Source: Bradyrhizobium commune
GTDB lineage: Bacteria > Pseudomonadota > Alphaproteobacteria > Rhizobiales > Xanthobacteraceae
Direction: 5' to 3'
DNA: 64,000 nt
NCBI RefSeq assembly: GCF_015624505.1
Contig: NZ_CP061379.1
Span: 3,906,001 to 3,970,000 of the forward strand
Shown: one piece after another, positions 9,121 to 16,729 of the stretch
Position numbering within the stretch: position 1 is the first letter of the stretch
Layout of the letters: each line of letters begins with the position of its first letter
Position numbers and translations under genes: made by a program
The notes under the pieces: generated by a model
Databases searched by the model: none
Seen by the model: only the letters and a program-made list of their open reading frames with translations
What the model was told of the DNA's origin: nothing

Positions 9121-10527
9121 TCAGCGTCCGTCAGGGATGCGCACGCCCGCCCAGCTGTCGCGAACCTGCTGGTAGTGCACGCTGGGATCATAGACCGTGG
9201 TGTTGAGGCCGAGGACCGTTGGCGCGAGACGACCGATTGCGCTGAGCACCGAATAGGATGCCACCACGCGGTCATGCTGCGCAGTAACGAGAGCAACGCG
9301 CGCGTTTACCAGTGCCTGCTGCGCGTTGAGCACGTCGAGCGTGGTGCGCTGGCCGGCCTTGGCTTCCTCACGCACGCCATTCAGCGCGATCTCGGAGGCC
9401 GTGACCTGGGCCTGTGCGGACTGCACCTGCGCCTTGCCGGCTTCCAACTGGCCCCAGGCCTGCACGACGGTCGCGCGAGTCTGGTCGCGGGTCGTCTCGA
9501 GATTGAGACGCTGCTGCGCCAGGTTTTCCTTGGACTGGCGGATCAGCGAATACTCGGCGCCGCCTTGATAGATCGGCACGGCGACTGTTGCGAGGGCGGA
9601 AGCGGTGTTCGTGCGGAAGACCGTCAGGGTCTGCTGGTAGGACGTGCTGACGGCAGCCGCGACCGAGACCGTCGGCAGCAGCGCGCCCTCGTTGACCTTG
9701 ACCTGGAGATAGTTGACGTCGATGCCGTACATCGAAGCCGTAACGTTGGGGTTCTCCACCAGGCTGAGATTGACCGCGGAGGCGATGGTCGCGGGCAGGA
9801 AGCGATCGACGGGCGAGCCCGGGGCAAGGTTCGTCGGCTCGTTGCCGATGATCCGGCGGAAGTTCGCACGCGTCGTCGTGAGATTCGATTCGGCGGTCAG
9901 CGCTTGAGTCTTGCCCGCAGCCAGCTGCGCTTCCGATTGCGCGACGTCGGTGCGCGTGACCTCGCCGACATTGAAGCGATCGCGCGTTTGCTTGAGCGTC
10001 TGTTCGAGCACGCGCACGTTGCTGCGCTGGACTTCGAGAGTTGCCGCATCGCGCAGGTAGTCCATGTAGCTGGTGGCAGCCTGCAGAAGGACCGTCTGCT
10101 CGAGCACACGCAACGCTTCGCGAGCGCCGGAGACCTGGCTCTCCGCCGCGCGCGTCTTGTTGGCGGTCTGATTGCCGTTGTAGAGCGTCTGGCTGACCGT
10201 CAGGCTGGCGCTGTTGGGCTGAAGAGGGTCGGCATGAAGCGGCGCACCATGCTGCACCTGTTGGATATCCTGATACTGATACCCGGTGCCGAGGGTCACA
10301 TTGACCTTGGGGCGGTAACCCGACAAAGCCTGCGGTACGTTTTCGTCGGTCGAGCGCACCTGGGCCCGCTGCGCGTTGAGCTGCGGATTGTTCTGATAGG
10401 CGCGCACCAGCGCAGCCTCAATCGTGTCCGCCAAGACAGGCGCAGGCCCTGCAAGCGCCATCAGGAGGACCGAAACCGCAGCTCCGGTGAAGAGCTTCAC
10501 CCCATGCATCCCTGAAAATCCGTTCAT
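9121..10527 (-). CDS. tolC: TolC-family outer-membrane efflux channel
   Basis: Trimeric outer-membrane and periplasmic tunnel used by type I secretion systems and efflux pumps. The start at 10527 gives 468 residues with a signal peptide of about 35 residues ending PAPVLADTIEAAL. Two repeated outer-membrane efflux domains follow, each with the helical pattern seen in TolC (ALVRAYQNNPQLNAQRAQVRS near the N-terminus, LDVLNAQQALVNARVALVTAQHD near the C-terminus). The frame extends upstream to 10674, but that part has no signal-peptide features and is probably untranslated. Neighbouring methyltransferase-like and popZ-like genes are conserved companions in this class. Confidence 0.93.
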   Translation of the reverse strand: MNGFSGMHGVKLFTGAAVSVLLMALAGPAPVLADTIEAALVRAYQNNPQLNAQRAQVRSTDENVPQALSGYRPKVNVTLGTGYQYQDIQQVQHGAPLHADPLQPNSASLTVSQTLYNGNQTANKTRAAESQVSGAREALRVLEQTVLLQAATSYMDYLRDAATLEVQRSNVRVLEQTLKQTRDRFNVGEVTRTDVAQSEAQLAAGKTQALTAESNLTTTRANFRRIIGNEPTNLAPGSPVDRFLPATIASAVNLSLVENPNVTASMYGIDVNYLQVKVNEGALLPTVSVAAAVSTSYQQTLTVFRTNTASALATVAVPIYQGGAEYSLIRQSKENLAQQRLNLETTRDQTRATVVQAWGQLEAGKAQVQSAQAQVTASEIALNGVREEAKAGQRTTLDVLNAQQALVNARVALVTAQHDRVVASYSVLSAIGRLAPTVLGLNTTVYDPSVHYQQVRDSWAGVRIPDGR

Positions 10528-10715
10528 TCTCACGTCAGGCTCGTGCCCGCGAGCCTGGTTACCGTATCCGAGTGGAGTCGTTGCCCCGCAGCAACATAGG
10601 ACGCGGTCAAGCGCGACGGAACTACCTCCAGGCAGTTCCCAGTGGAAACTCTTCACGTGCAGCATCCCGGCCACACTTCTGATTCAGAATGGTATTTTAA
10701 CAGGGGCCGGGGCCG

Positions 10716-11489
10716 TCAGAAGACGAAGGCGGCGGTCCGTTCCAGCCCGGGAAGCAGCGGGGCTGCGGCATCGAACAGCGGCCGATAGCCGAATTCGCCA
10801 TGGGAACGGGTGACGATCATGGCCCGCGACGGCCTCGATTCGGCAGAGACCCCCACCAAGCGGCCGCCTTCCTTGAGCTGGCCGAACAGGCCTTCCGGCG
10901 TCACCTCGGTCGCACCATTGAGGACGATCACATCATAGGGAGCAGCCGCCGGATCCCCGTCGGCACAGGCGGCGGCCTTGCAGGTCACGTTGGTGAGACC
11001 GATCGCGGCGAAGGCGTCCTTGGCCTTCGCGGCCAGCGCCGAATCGCATTCCGTTGCGGTGACCTGGCGTGCGAGCTTCGCGGTCAGAGCCGCGAGATAG
11101 CCGGTGGCACAGCCGACGACCAGCACGTTGTCCCCCTCACCGATCTCGGCCGCCTGAAGCAGCCTTGCGGTCAGTGCCGCCTTGAGCAGGAACCGCTTGG
11201 CGGTGCCTTCGCTCACATCGAGGTCGAGGTCGAGATAGGCCAGGGCCTGCCGGCTCGCCGGCACAAAGACCTCACGGGGAACCGTGAGCATGGCATCGAG
11301 AATGCGGCGATCGGTGACATCATTGGTGCGCACCTGGCCATCGACCATTTTTTGGCGCGCGGTCGCAAAGGCCTTTTCTTGTTTTTCGCGTTTTTCGCGT
11401 TGTTCTTTGAGCTGCGCCGCTCGATTCCGTTCCGAGCCATCCATCCGATAGATTGGTTCGGCCTTTGGACGAGTATCATTCTGCGGCAT
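10716..11489 (-). CDS. Protein-L-isoaspartate O-methyltransferase family protein
   Basis: The SAM-binding segment NVLVVGCATGYLAAL and the family N-terminus ARQKMVDGQVRTNDVTDRRILDAM place it in the isoaspartyl methyltransferase family. It belongs to the divergent group that lies upstream of tolC in Alphaproteobacteria; repair activity in that group is not certain. The conserved part begins near 11360, but no start codon lies immediately before it. The frame extends through a charged stretch (KEQREKREKQEKAF) built from repeated CGCGAAAAA units to ATGs at 11444, 11489 and 11558. I give 11489 (257 residues) with low confidence in the start and high confidence in the family. Confidence 0.85.
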   Translation of the reverse strand: MPQNDTRPKAEPIYRMDGSERNRAAQLKEQREKREKQEKAFATARQKMVDGQVRTNDVTDRRILDAMLTVPREVFVPASRQALAYLDLDLDVSEGTAKRFLLKAALTARLLQAAEIGEGDNVLVVGCATGYLAALTAKLARQVTATECDSALAAKAKDAFAAIGLTNVTCKAAACADGDPAAAPYDVIVLNGATEVTPEGLFGQLKEGGRLVGVSAESRPSRAMIVTRSHGEFGYRPLFDAAAPLLPGLERTAAFVF

Positions 11490-11647
11490 GTCGGGCTCGT
11501 GGTGCCTGGTCGAGATTGACGGCCGAAAACACTGACCGTCGACGGAAGTTGGCGGCATCTTTGGAGCAGGCTCCGCGAAAACGCAACACGTGCGTTGGCC
11601 CGGACGGGCCGAGCCTTGCGCAACTCAGGGCATCGAGGTGCGGAGAG

Positions 11648-11827
11648 CTATTCGATCGCGACGGCCAGCCGGCCGATCAGGGCTGCGACCTCGTCTAGCC
11701 GCGCCGAATCGGGCGTCTCGACTGCGCGCGCCAGTCGCGCGAGGCATTCGTCGTCGCTGAGCTCGGGAATGTCGGCCGGCAGAATAGAGGGGGCCAATTG
11801 GGAACGGTTGACCTGAACGTCTCGCAT
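11648..11827 (-). CDS. Small hypothetical protein, 59 residues
   Basis: I do not recognise this protein. The ATG at 11827 has GGAG 9 bases upstream, and the frame stops at 11648. The product begins MRDVQVNRSQLAPSILP, followed by an acidic helix (ELSDDECLARLARAVE) and a hydrophobic helical end (LDEVAALIGRLAVAIE). The frame is open further upstream to 12037, but that part reads through the 3' end of the tRNA-Asn gene and is not coding. No enzyme motif, signal peptide or membrane segment is visible. Confidence 0.6.
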   Translation of the reverse strand: MRDVQVNRSQLAPSILPADIPELSDDECLARLARAVETPDSARLDEVAALIGRLAVAIE

Positions 11828-12003
11828 GGGAATCAGCTCCGTAAAGGCCCGGCCTTGGGAAGCTCGATTTGAATTGAGTCGATTTGGCGTCGATGGCGGG
11901 ACGACGCCCGCCGCGGCGTACACATCCGCTTGAGAATCCGCTGCAACGACGTCGCGCGTCAGCTCAGAGTCTCTTTGCAATCTATTGAATATAAAGCGGA
12001 ATT

Positions 12004-12078
12004 TGGCTCCCCGGGCTGGATTCGAACCAGCGACCATCCGATTAACAGTCGGATGCTCTACCGCTGAGCTACCGAGGA
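12004..12078 (-). tRNA. tRNA-Asn (anticodon GTT)
   Basis: The minus strand folds as a complete cloverleaf of 75 nt with CCA encoded. Acceptor TCCTCGG pairs with CCGGGGA including a G-T pair. The anticodon loop reads CTGTTAA with GTT at positions 34-36. The T arm holds GGTTCGAATCC. The 176 bases between it and the small gene at 11648-11827 show no further gene. Confidence 0.97.
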
Positions 12079-12169
12079 AAAAGGCGAACCGTTCGTTCGC
12101 GCGCGGCTGCGTATAACAAAGCCGCTTGCGCTTGCAAAGGACGAATTCGTCATCTTCCGCAACGCGTGC

Positions 12170-12538
12170 CTATTCGGCGACGAAAGACGTGGTCTTGGTG
12201 CCGGGGTCGTAGCGCAGCCGCAGCACGTTGAACTTGCAAAGGTTGACGTTCTTCCACAGCACGGACTCGTCGTAGTTCTGCCAGTCGACGCGGATGTTCC
12301 AGACGCAGCCCTCGTCGTCGTCGTCGAACTCGACATAGGTCGAGGCCTGGTTCTGCAGGACCTTGTCGAGCTCATTGTCCCATTCGTCCATGCCGTCGTC
12401 CGGGGCATTGAAGCCCAGGAACTTGATGGCATAGCCGGTCTCGTTGACGACGGAGACGTTGCGGGCGTCAGCGGCAAAGGAGGCGGTGGCGGCGAGCGAA
12501 AGACCGATGGCGAGCAGTCCGGAGAGAAAATACTTCAT
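12170..12538 (-). CDS. Small exported protein, 122 residues, function unknown
   Basis: The ATG at 12538 starts MKYFLSGLLAIGLSLAATASFAADA, a typical Sec signal peptide with an AxA cleavage site. The mature part of about 100 residues is acidic. It begins RNVSVVNETGYAIKFLGF and contains DDGMDEWDN, a DDDDEG cluster and two Cys residues (GCVWNIRV, NLCKFNVLRL) that could form a disulfide. I recall a family of small periplasmic proteins in Bradyrhizobium with the same NVVNxTGY beginning, some misannotated as argininosuccinate lyase. No enzymatic motif is visible. A signal-peptide protein of unknown role is the safest call. Confidence 0.75.
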   Translation of the reverse strand: MKYFLSGLLAIGLSLAATASFAADARNVSVVNETGYAIKFLGFNAPDDGMDEWDNELDKVLQNQASTYVEFDDDDEGCVWNIRVDWQNYDESVLWKNVNLCKFNVLRLRYDPGTKTTSFVAE

Positions 12539-12674
12539 ATGAAAATCCCCCGATCGAAAGCGGCTTCGGCGCCTGACGTCGATCGGCGCAGGCGCCGCGG
12601 CAACCAACGGCGTTGCCTTGAGAGATTCGTCCGGAGTGCGATCGAAAGGTTCAACACGCCTCGATCAGCACCCC

Positions 12675-12708
12675 GGCTCGTTGCGCGACGCGAGACGCGC
12701 AACGAGCC
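12675..12708 (-). terminator. Hairpin terminator candidate after the flotillin operon
   Basis: A perfect 13-bp stem (GGCTCGTTGCGCG at 12675-12687 with 12696-12708) closes an 8-base loop, the same dimensions as the hairpin after tolC. It lies 42 bases past the flotillin stop on the minus strand. There is no T tract on that side, so it may need Rho or act on mRNA stability. Confidence 0.6.
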
Positions 12709-12750
12709 CGTTTCTATCGATTCGAATTCTCCGCAGCAATGAACGGGCAT

Positions 12751-14451
12751 TCATAGATCGGCGGTGTTTGATGTCTCCGGCGCAGGCGCCGGCACCGCGG
12801 CGCCGTTGGCCTTGCCGCCCGTCACGGCGCCGACCAGCGTCTTGACGGGATCGTCACCCGGCGCAAAGCCGCTCTGGCGCAGGATCTCGTCGATCATCGG
12901 ACGTAGCGCATGCACCTTGAGGAGCTCGCCGGCGAGCCCTTCGCCGAAGCCGACGCCGCCGTTGCCCGCAGCCCCGTTGCCGCCGAAGGCGCCGCCGGTA
13001 TGGAGGATGCGGACGTCTTTGAGATTGGCGATCGGCCTGACCATCTCGGCCAGCGCCGACGGCATGATCTCGATCCGCCTCTTGGCGATCTCGAAATCGA
13101 TGACGTTGCTGCCGAGCTTGTTCTGCGCCTCATTCTTCATGGTGATGACGGCGGCCTCGGCTTCACCGATGTTGCGGACGCCGACCGCCTTGATCTTGTT
13201 GGACTCGGCTTCCGCGGTGGCCAGCGTCTTGACGGCCTCGGCGCGGTCGAGCGAGGCCTTCTTATCGGCCTCGGCCGCGACGATCAGCTCGGTCGATTTG
13301 CGCTCGGCCTCGGTGCGTGCCGCAAGCACCTGGGTGAGACGGGCGCGATCGGCGACCTCGACCGCACGCGCGGTGACAACCTTTTCCTCCGCGGAGACGG
13401 CGAGCGCCTCCGCCGCCTTGGCTTCGGCGACGGCTTCCGACGTCGTCTTGCTCTTGGCTGCGATCTGGATCTCGTTCTCCTGAGTGGCGATCTGGATTTC
13501 GCGCTGGGCGTCGGTCTTGCGCTTGTTGATGGCGAGATCAGACTCGATCACCGCGGTCTCCTTGACCTGCTTGGCGCCCGCCTCCTTCTCGGCGACCGCC
13601 CGATCGGTATCGATACGGGCGTTCTCCTCGGTCAGGCGCGCCGTTTGGGTCGCGGTTGCGACCTCGGCGCGGGTGCTGGCCGTCTTATTGGCGATGTCGC
13701 GCTCCTGCGACAGTTCCGCCTCCTTCTTGGTCCGCTCGATCGTCAGGGTCTGCTGCCGTGCCTCGAGGTCCTTCTGCGCGATCGCGACCTCGTTGTCGCG
13801 CACAATGGCGTTGCGGTCGCGCCGGCGGGTTTCGGTGATGGTCTTGAGCTGGGTCAGACCTTCGGCGTCGAAGAAGTTTTCTGGGTTGAAGAATTTGACG
13901 TCGGTCTGGTCGAGCTTGGTCAGCGACACCGACTCCAGCTCGAGACCGTTCGATTTCACGTCGGACTCCACGGTCGCCTGCACGTGCTTGACGAAATCCG
14001 AGCGCTTTTCCTGGAGCTCCAGGATCGTCATGGTGGCCGCCACCGACCGCAGACCGTCGACGAACTTTGCTTCGACCTGGTTGCGCAGGGCTTCCGCATC
14101 GTTGGTCAGCGCGCCCAAAGTCTGGCTCGCCAGCGCAATGCTCTCATCGTCGGGGCGGACACGGACGTAGAACTCGGCGACGATGTCGACGCGGAGCCGG
14201 TCCTTGGTGATGAGGGATTCCCGCTCCTTGCGCTCGACCGTGAGCCGCAGCGTCTTCAGATTGACGCTGGCATAGGAATGGAAGATCGGCAGGATCATGG
14301 CGCCGCCGTCGAGCACGACTTTCTTGCCGCCGAGGCCGGTGCGCACGAAGGCTTCGTCGCGGGTGGCGCGCTTGTAGAGAATGGTGAAGACGATCCCGAT
14401 AACGACGATCAGCGCGACGCCGATCATGGCCGGGACTGCGATGTCGAACAT
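12751..14451 (-). CDS. Flotillin-family SPFH protein (YqiK/FloT type)
   Basis: Membrane scaffold protein that organises functional membrane microdomains. The 566-residue product has an N-terminal membrane segment (residues 5-27), an SPFH/band 7 domain to about residue 200 (TVERKERESLITKDRLRVDI), and a long coiled coil rich in Ala, Glu and Lys from about 215 to 430. The C-terminal part includes GVRNIGEAEAAVITMKNEA and a Gly-rich stretch. It is the third gene of a minus-strand run (PspA-like, YqiJ-like, flotillin) with gaps of 10 and 27 bases. In E. coli and Bacillus, flotillins are paired with a short NfeD or YqiJ-type partner, as here. Confidence 0.93.
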   Translation of the reverse strand: MFDIAVPAMIGVALIVVIGIVFTILYKRATRDEAFVRTGLGGKKVVLDGGAMILPIFHSYASVNLKTLRLTVERKERESLITKDRLRVDIVAEFYVRVRPDDESIALASQTLGALTNDAEALRNQVEAKFVDGLRSVAATMTILELQEKRSDFVKHVQATVESDVKSNGLELESVSLTKLDQTDVKFFNPENFFDAEGLTQLKTITETRRRDRNAIVRDNEVAIAQKDLEARQQTLTIERTKKEAELSQERDIANKTASTRAEVATATQTARLTEENARIDTDRAVAEKEAGAKQVKETAVIESDLAINKRKTDAQREIQIATQENEIQIAAKSKTTSEAVAEAKAAEALAVSAEEKVVTARAVEVADRARLTQVLAARTEAERKSTELIVAAEADKKASLDRAEAVKTLATAEAESNKIKAVGVRNIGEAEAAVITMKNEAQNKLGSNVIDFEIAKRRIEIMPSALAEMVRPIANLKDVRILHTGGAFGGNGAAGNGGVGFGEGLAGELLKVHALRPMIDEILRQSGFAPGDDPVKTLVGAVTGGKANGAAVPAPAPETSNTADL

Positions 14452-14478
14452 GACTTTCTCCGCTAATGAGCTGGCTTG

Positions 14479-15138
14479 CTAGCTGCTTAGAGTAGGTTTG
14501 GACGGCTTGAGTTCATCGTCGGCCTTGACCGCCACGAAGCGGGTGTCGACGCGATCGACCAGGAGGACCAGGGTTCCCTGCGGAAGGGGCGATGACGACG
14601 GCGCCGCGACCGCCAGGACGAAGTGCCTGTTGCCGTGGATGTCGGCGACGCTGACGCGGCCGGGCGGGCCCTGGTCGAGCGGGCCGACCACGACCTCGCC
14701 GACGCGGCCGACGAGATCGCCGAGGCCGACCGCGTAGCTTTCATCCTTCGGAATGATCCGCGCGATGGCGCCGCTGGCGGCGCGGACCAGCGGGACCGAC
14801 ACGGCAACGGCCCCGACCGAGGCAATTGTCGCCGGCAAGGGACCGGCGACCAACCGTGCGACGTCCTGGATCAGGAAGCCGGTGATCGAGAAGGCGCCGA
14901 GCACCAGCAACAGGAAGATCAAGAGCGGCACGCCGCCGACATTGATCCAGGAGATGGCGTTGATGACGCCGTTATCGCTGGGATGGCTGAAATCGATGCT
15001 GGTGCCGAGCATCTCGCTGAGCGAGGCCCCGACCAGCATCGTGACCACCTCGAGCGACCCGACGATGAGGATCATGGCCGCCGCGATCGCGAACGGCCTG
15101 ACCTCCGGCGCCATGACGTGTTCGAGCAATGTGCTCAT
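14479..15138 (-). CDS. YqiJ-like membrane protein with OB-fold tail (DUF1449)
   Basis: The 219-residue product has about four membrane segments in the first 130 residues (for example IAAAMILIVGSLEVVTMLVGA and VPLLIFLLLVLGAFSITGFLI). From about residue 135 a soluble OB-like domain of the NfeD/YqiJ kind follows (VGLGDLVGRVGEVVVGPL). Proteins of this type are encoded beside flotillins and are thought to act with them in membrane microdomains. It starts 10 bases after the PspA-like gene and ends 27 bases before the flotillin gene, so all three look co-transcribed. Confidence 0.85.
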   Translation of the reverse strand: MSTLLEHVMAPEVRPFAIAAAMILIVGSLEVVTMLVGASLSEMLGTSIDFSHPSDNGVINAISWINVGGVPLLIFLLLVLGAFSITGFLIQDVARLVAGPLPATIASVGAVAVSVPLVRAASGAIARIIPKDESYAVGLGDLVGRVGEVVVGPLDQGPPGRVSVADIHGNRHFVLAVAAPSSSPLPQGTLVLLVDRVDTRFVAVKADDELKPSKPTLSS

Positions 15139-15148
15139 GACACGAACC

Positions 15149-16303
15149 TCAGGAGCGCGACTTCAACCGCGCGAGCCTCGCCGCAATCTCCTTGTTGCGA
15201 TGCAAAGCGCTGAGCTCGTCGATGTCGCTCGAATACGGGATGCCCTGCGGCACGCCGGTGGCCCGTGCCACCGCCTTGCCCGCACGCAGCGCCTTCGCCG
15301 CCGCCGAAGCACCGCCGGGCTTCCGCGGCGAGGTCGACGCCTGGTGGCTTGCGGCCGCTTCGCTCTTCTCGAGATCGGCGCGGCGCTGCTCGGCATCCTG
15401 GAGCGCCGACAGCACCGCACGCAGCGAGGTGACGCACTGCTCGATCTTCTCGTTGTTCTCGTCGATGGCGCGGGAGAGCACCTCGAACTGCGCCTCGAGG
15501 TCCATCTGCCGCGCGATGCCGGCGCGCGCGAGATCGTCGCGGCTGTCGGCGATCGCGCCTTCGATCTTGGCGGCGAGATCGGTCATCTCGCGCTCGATCT
15601 CGGTGCGCCGGGCGTTGAGCCGGTATTCCTCGGCGCGGGCGGCTGCGAGCGCGTCGCGCGCCTCGGCTTCCGCACGCTCGATCTCGCGGATGGCCTGTCC
15701 GACCACCCCAAGCTTGTTCTTGCCTTCCGCCTGCTCGATCGCGTCATAGGCGATCCCGGCGATCAGACGTCCGACCCGCGACAGGAAGTTCTCGGGAGCG
15801 GCTGCGATGGTATCCATGGCGTTCTCCTCCTCTGGCAGACTGTTCGGCGTGACGCCGTAGTGAACTTCAAAGCCGTCGTCGGTGCGGATGAGGTGCGCGG
15901 GCACGCTCTGCCCCCAGCCCTCGGCATAACCGGCGTAGTCGAAGGGCACACTGAAGCGCCCTTGCACGGTCGCAATCGAAATGGTGGCCGGCCCCTTGAT
16001 CTTGGCGAGCTTGTCGTCGAGCGGCAGGCGTCGTCCCTGCGCCGCGCGATAGTCGGCGCGATCGCGCAGGCCCAACGTCACCAGCCGCGACGGCAGCGCG
16101 GTCTGTTTGCGGATCGGCTCGTAGGCGTGAGCGTGCAGCAGCACGACGTTGGACCCGACATTATGGGTCCGCGCGACCTCGTCCAGGATCTCCATCATGC
16201 GGTCATAGGCCTGGAACGTCGCCTCCATCGCGGCCTTGGCGGCCGGATCAGGGGCAAGCCTGTAACGCAGCGCAGACGGCGCGTTTCGGGGCGACTGGCT
16301 CAT
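15149..16303 (-). CDS. PspA/IM30-like coiled-coil protein with TnpB-like N-terminal region
   Basis: The C-terminal part (about residues 163-384) is PspA/IM30-like: FLSRVGRLIAGIAYDAIEQA followed by a long charged coiled coil (residues ~185-300) and an Ala-rich tail. PspA proteins bind stressed inner membrane. The N-terminal 160 residues are not part of PspA. They begin SALRYRLAPDPAAKAAMEAT, then AYDRMMEILDEV, LPSRLVTLGLRDRADYR, and GPATISIATVQGRFSVPFDY with LIRTDDGFEVHYGV. To my eye these follow the order of the N-terminal domains of TnpB/IS605 OrfB proteins, without any RuvC nuclease domain. This similarity is inference. I chose the ATG at 16303; a GTG at 16312 overlaps the palindrome side. 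A perfect AGGAGG precedes an in-frame ATG at 15817, so a 222-residue PspA-only form is possible. First gene of the YqiJ-flotillin operon. Confidence 0.8.
   Translation of the reverse strand: MSQSPRNAPSALRYRLAPDPAAKAAMEATFQAYDRMMEILDEVARTHNVGSNVVLLHAHAYEPIRKQTALPSRLVTLGLRDRADYRAAQGRRLPLDDKLAKIKGPATISIATVQGRFSVPFDYAGYAEGWGQSVPAHLIRTDDGFEVHYGVTPNSLPEEENAMDTIAAAPENFLSRVGRLIAGIAYDAIEQAEGKNKLGVVGQAIREIERAEAEARDALAAARAEEYRLNARRTEIEREMTDLAAKIEGAIADSRDDLARAGIARQMDLEAQFEVLSRAIDENNEKIEQCVTSLRAVLSALQDAEQRRADLEKSEAAASHQASTSPRKPGGASAAAKALRAGKAVARATGVPQGIPYSSDIDELSALHRNKEIAARLARLKSRS
15815..15831 (-). promoter_or_regulatory. Internal ribosome binding site and in-frame start within the PspA-like fusion gene
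   Basis: On the minus strand AGGAGG (15826-15831) lies 8 bases before an ATG (15815-15817) that is codon 163 of the fusion gene. This is the best Shine-Dalgarno sequence in the operon and falls exactly where the PspA-like part begins. It suggests that the coiled-coil part is also made alone. It could be chance, because the GAG-GAG codons for Glu-Glu naturally resemble the site. Confidence 0.5.
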
Positions 16304-16313
16304 GGAAAGCACT

Positions 16314-16334
16314 AAAGCACCATTTTGGTGCTTT
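16314..16334. promoter_or_regulatory. 21-bp perfect palindrome, operator candidate for the PspA-YqiJ-flotillin operon
   Basis: AAAGCACCA (16314-16322), 3 bases, TGGTGCTTT (16326-16334). It lies 10 to 31 bases upstream of the ATG of the first operon gene. A further half-site AAAGCAC at 16306-16312 repeats the left arm 8 bases away. A symmetric site this close to the start suggests a dimeric repressor; an mRNA hairpin hiding the start is the alternative. No -35/-10 pair is evident. Confidence 0.5.
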
Positions 16335-16524
16335 ACAAGGGGGGAGCTCGATCACGTTCCACTGATCCTGATGCACTCTGGAGGTTAGTCGCTGTCGCCC
16401 GGGGCCGCGTTCAAGGCGGGCCATCACCTCTAAATCACCGCCGATCAAGACTTCTTGCACCCGCGGGTTGCAATTTGAGACGAAGTGGAAGGAGCGTTTG
16501 GCTGCCCGGCCGCCACTCTCCCCC

Positions 16525-16681
16525 CGTCATCCTGAGGTGCGAGCGATGGGGCGCTGTGCGCCCCATCGGGAGCCTCGAAGGATGAACGGCCGAGAGGCAG
16601 CCGGGCCGTTCACCCTTCGAGGCTCCCGCTACGCTCCGGCACCTCCAGCGACAACCGCTTCGCGGTTACGCGGGGATGACG
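16525..16681. repeat. Composite palindromic (REP-like) intergenic element
   Basis: The outer arms CGTCATCC (16525) and GGGGATGACG (ending 16681) enclose two strong hairpins. One is GATGGGGCGC-TGT-GCGCCCCATC. The other pairs GAGCCTCGAAGGATGAACGGCC, split over two runs, with GGCCGTTCACCCTTCGAGGCTC. I recall this kind of element as abundant between genes in Bradyrhizobium. It sits 50 bases before the long repeat copy 2. No credible gene is present in 16335-16730. Confidence 0.75.
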
Positions 16682-16729
16682 ATGACAGAAAACTTCGGCA
16701 CGCCATTTCTCTACAGCAGACACAGATCC

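Noticed and set aside
3013..10515. A 2500-codon open frame on the plus strand, opposite lipA, valS, popZ-like and tolC genes.
   Set aside because: It is antisense to well-recognised genes for most of its length and has no recognisable domain. High-GC DNA gives long antisense frames by codon bias.
12910..16315. Long plus-strand frames opposite the flotillin, YqiJ-like and PspA-like genes.
   Set aside because: They mirror the coding strand, have Arg/Asp-rich composition typical of antisense reading, and start without ribosome sites.
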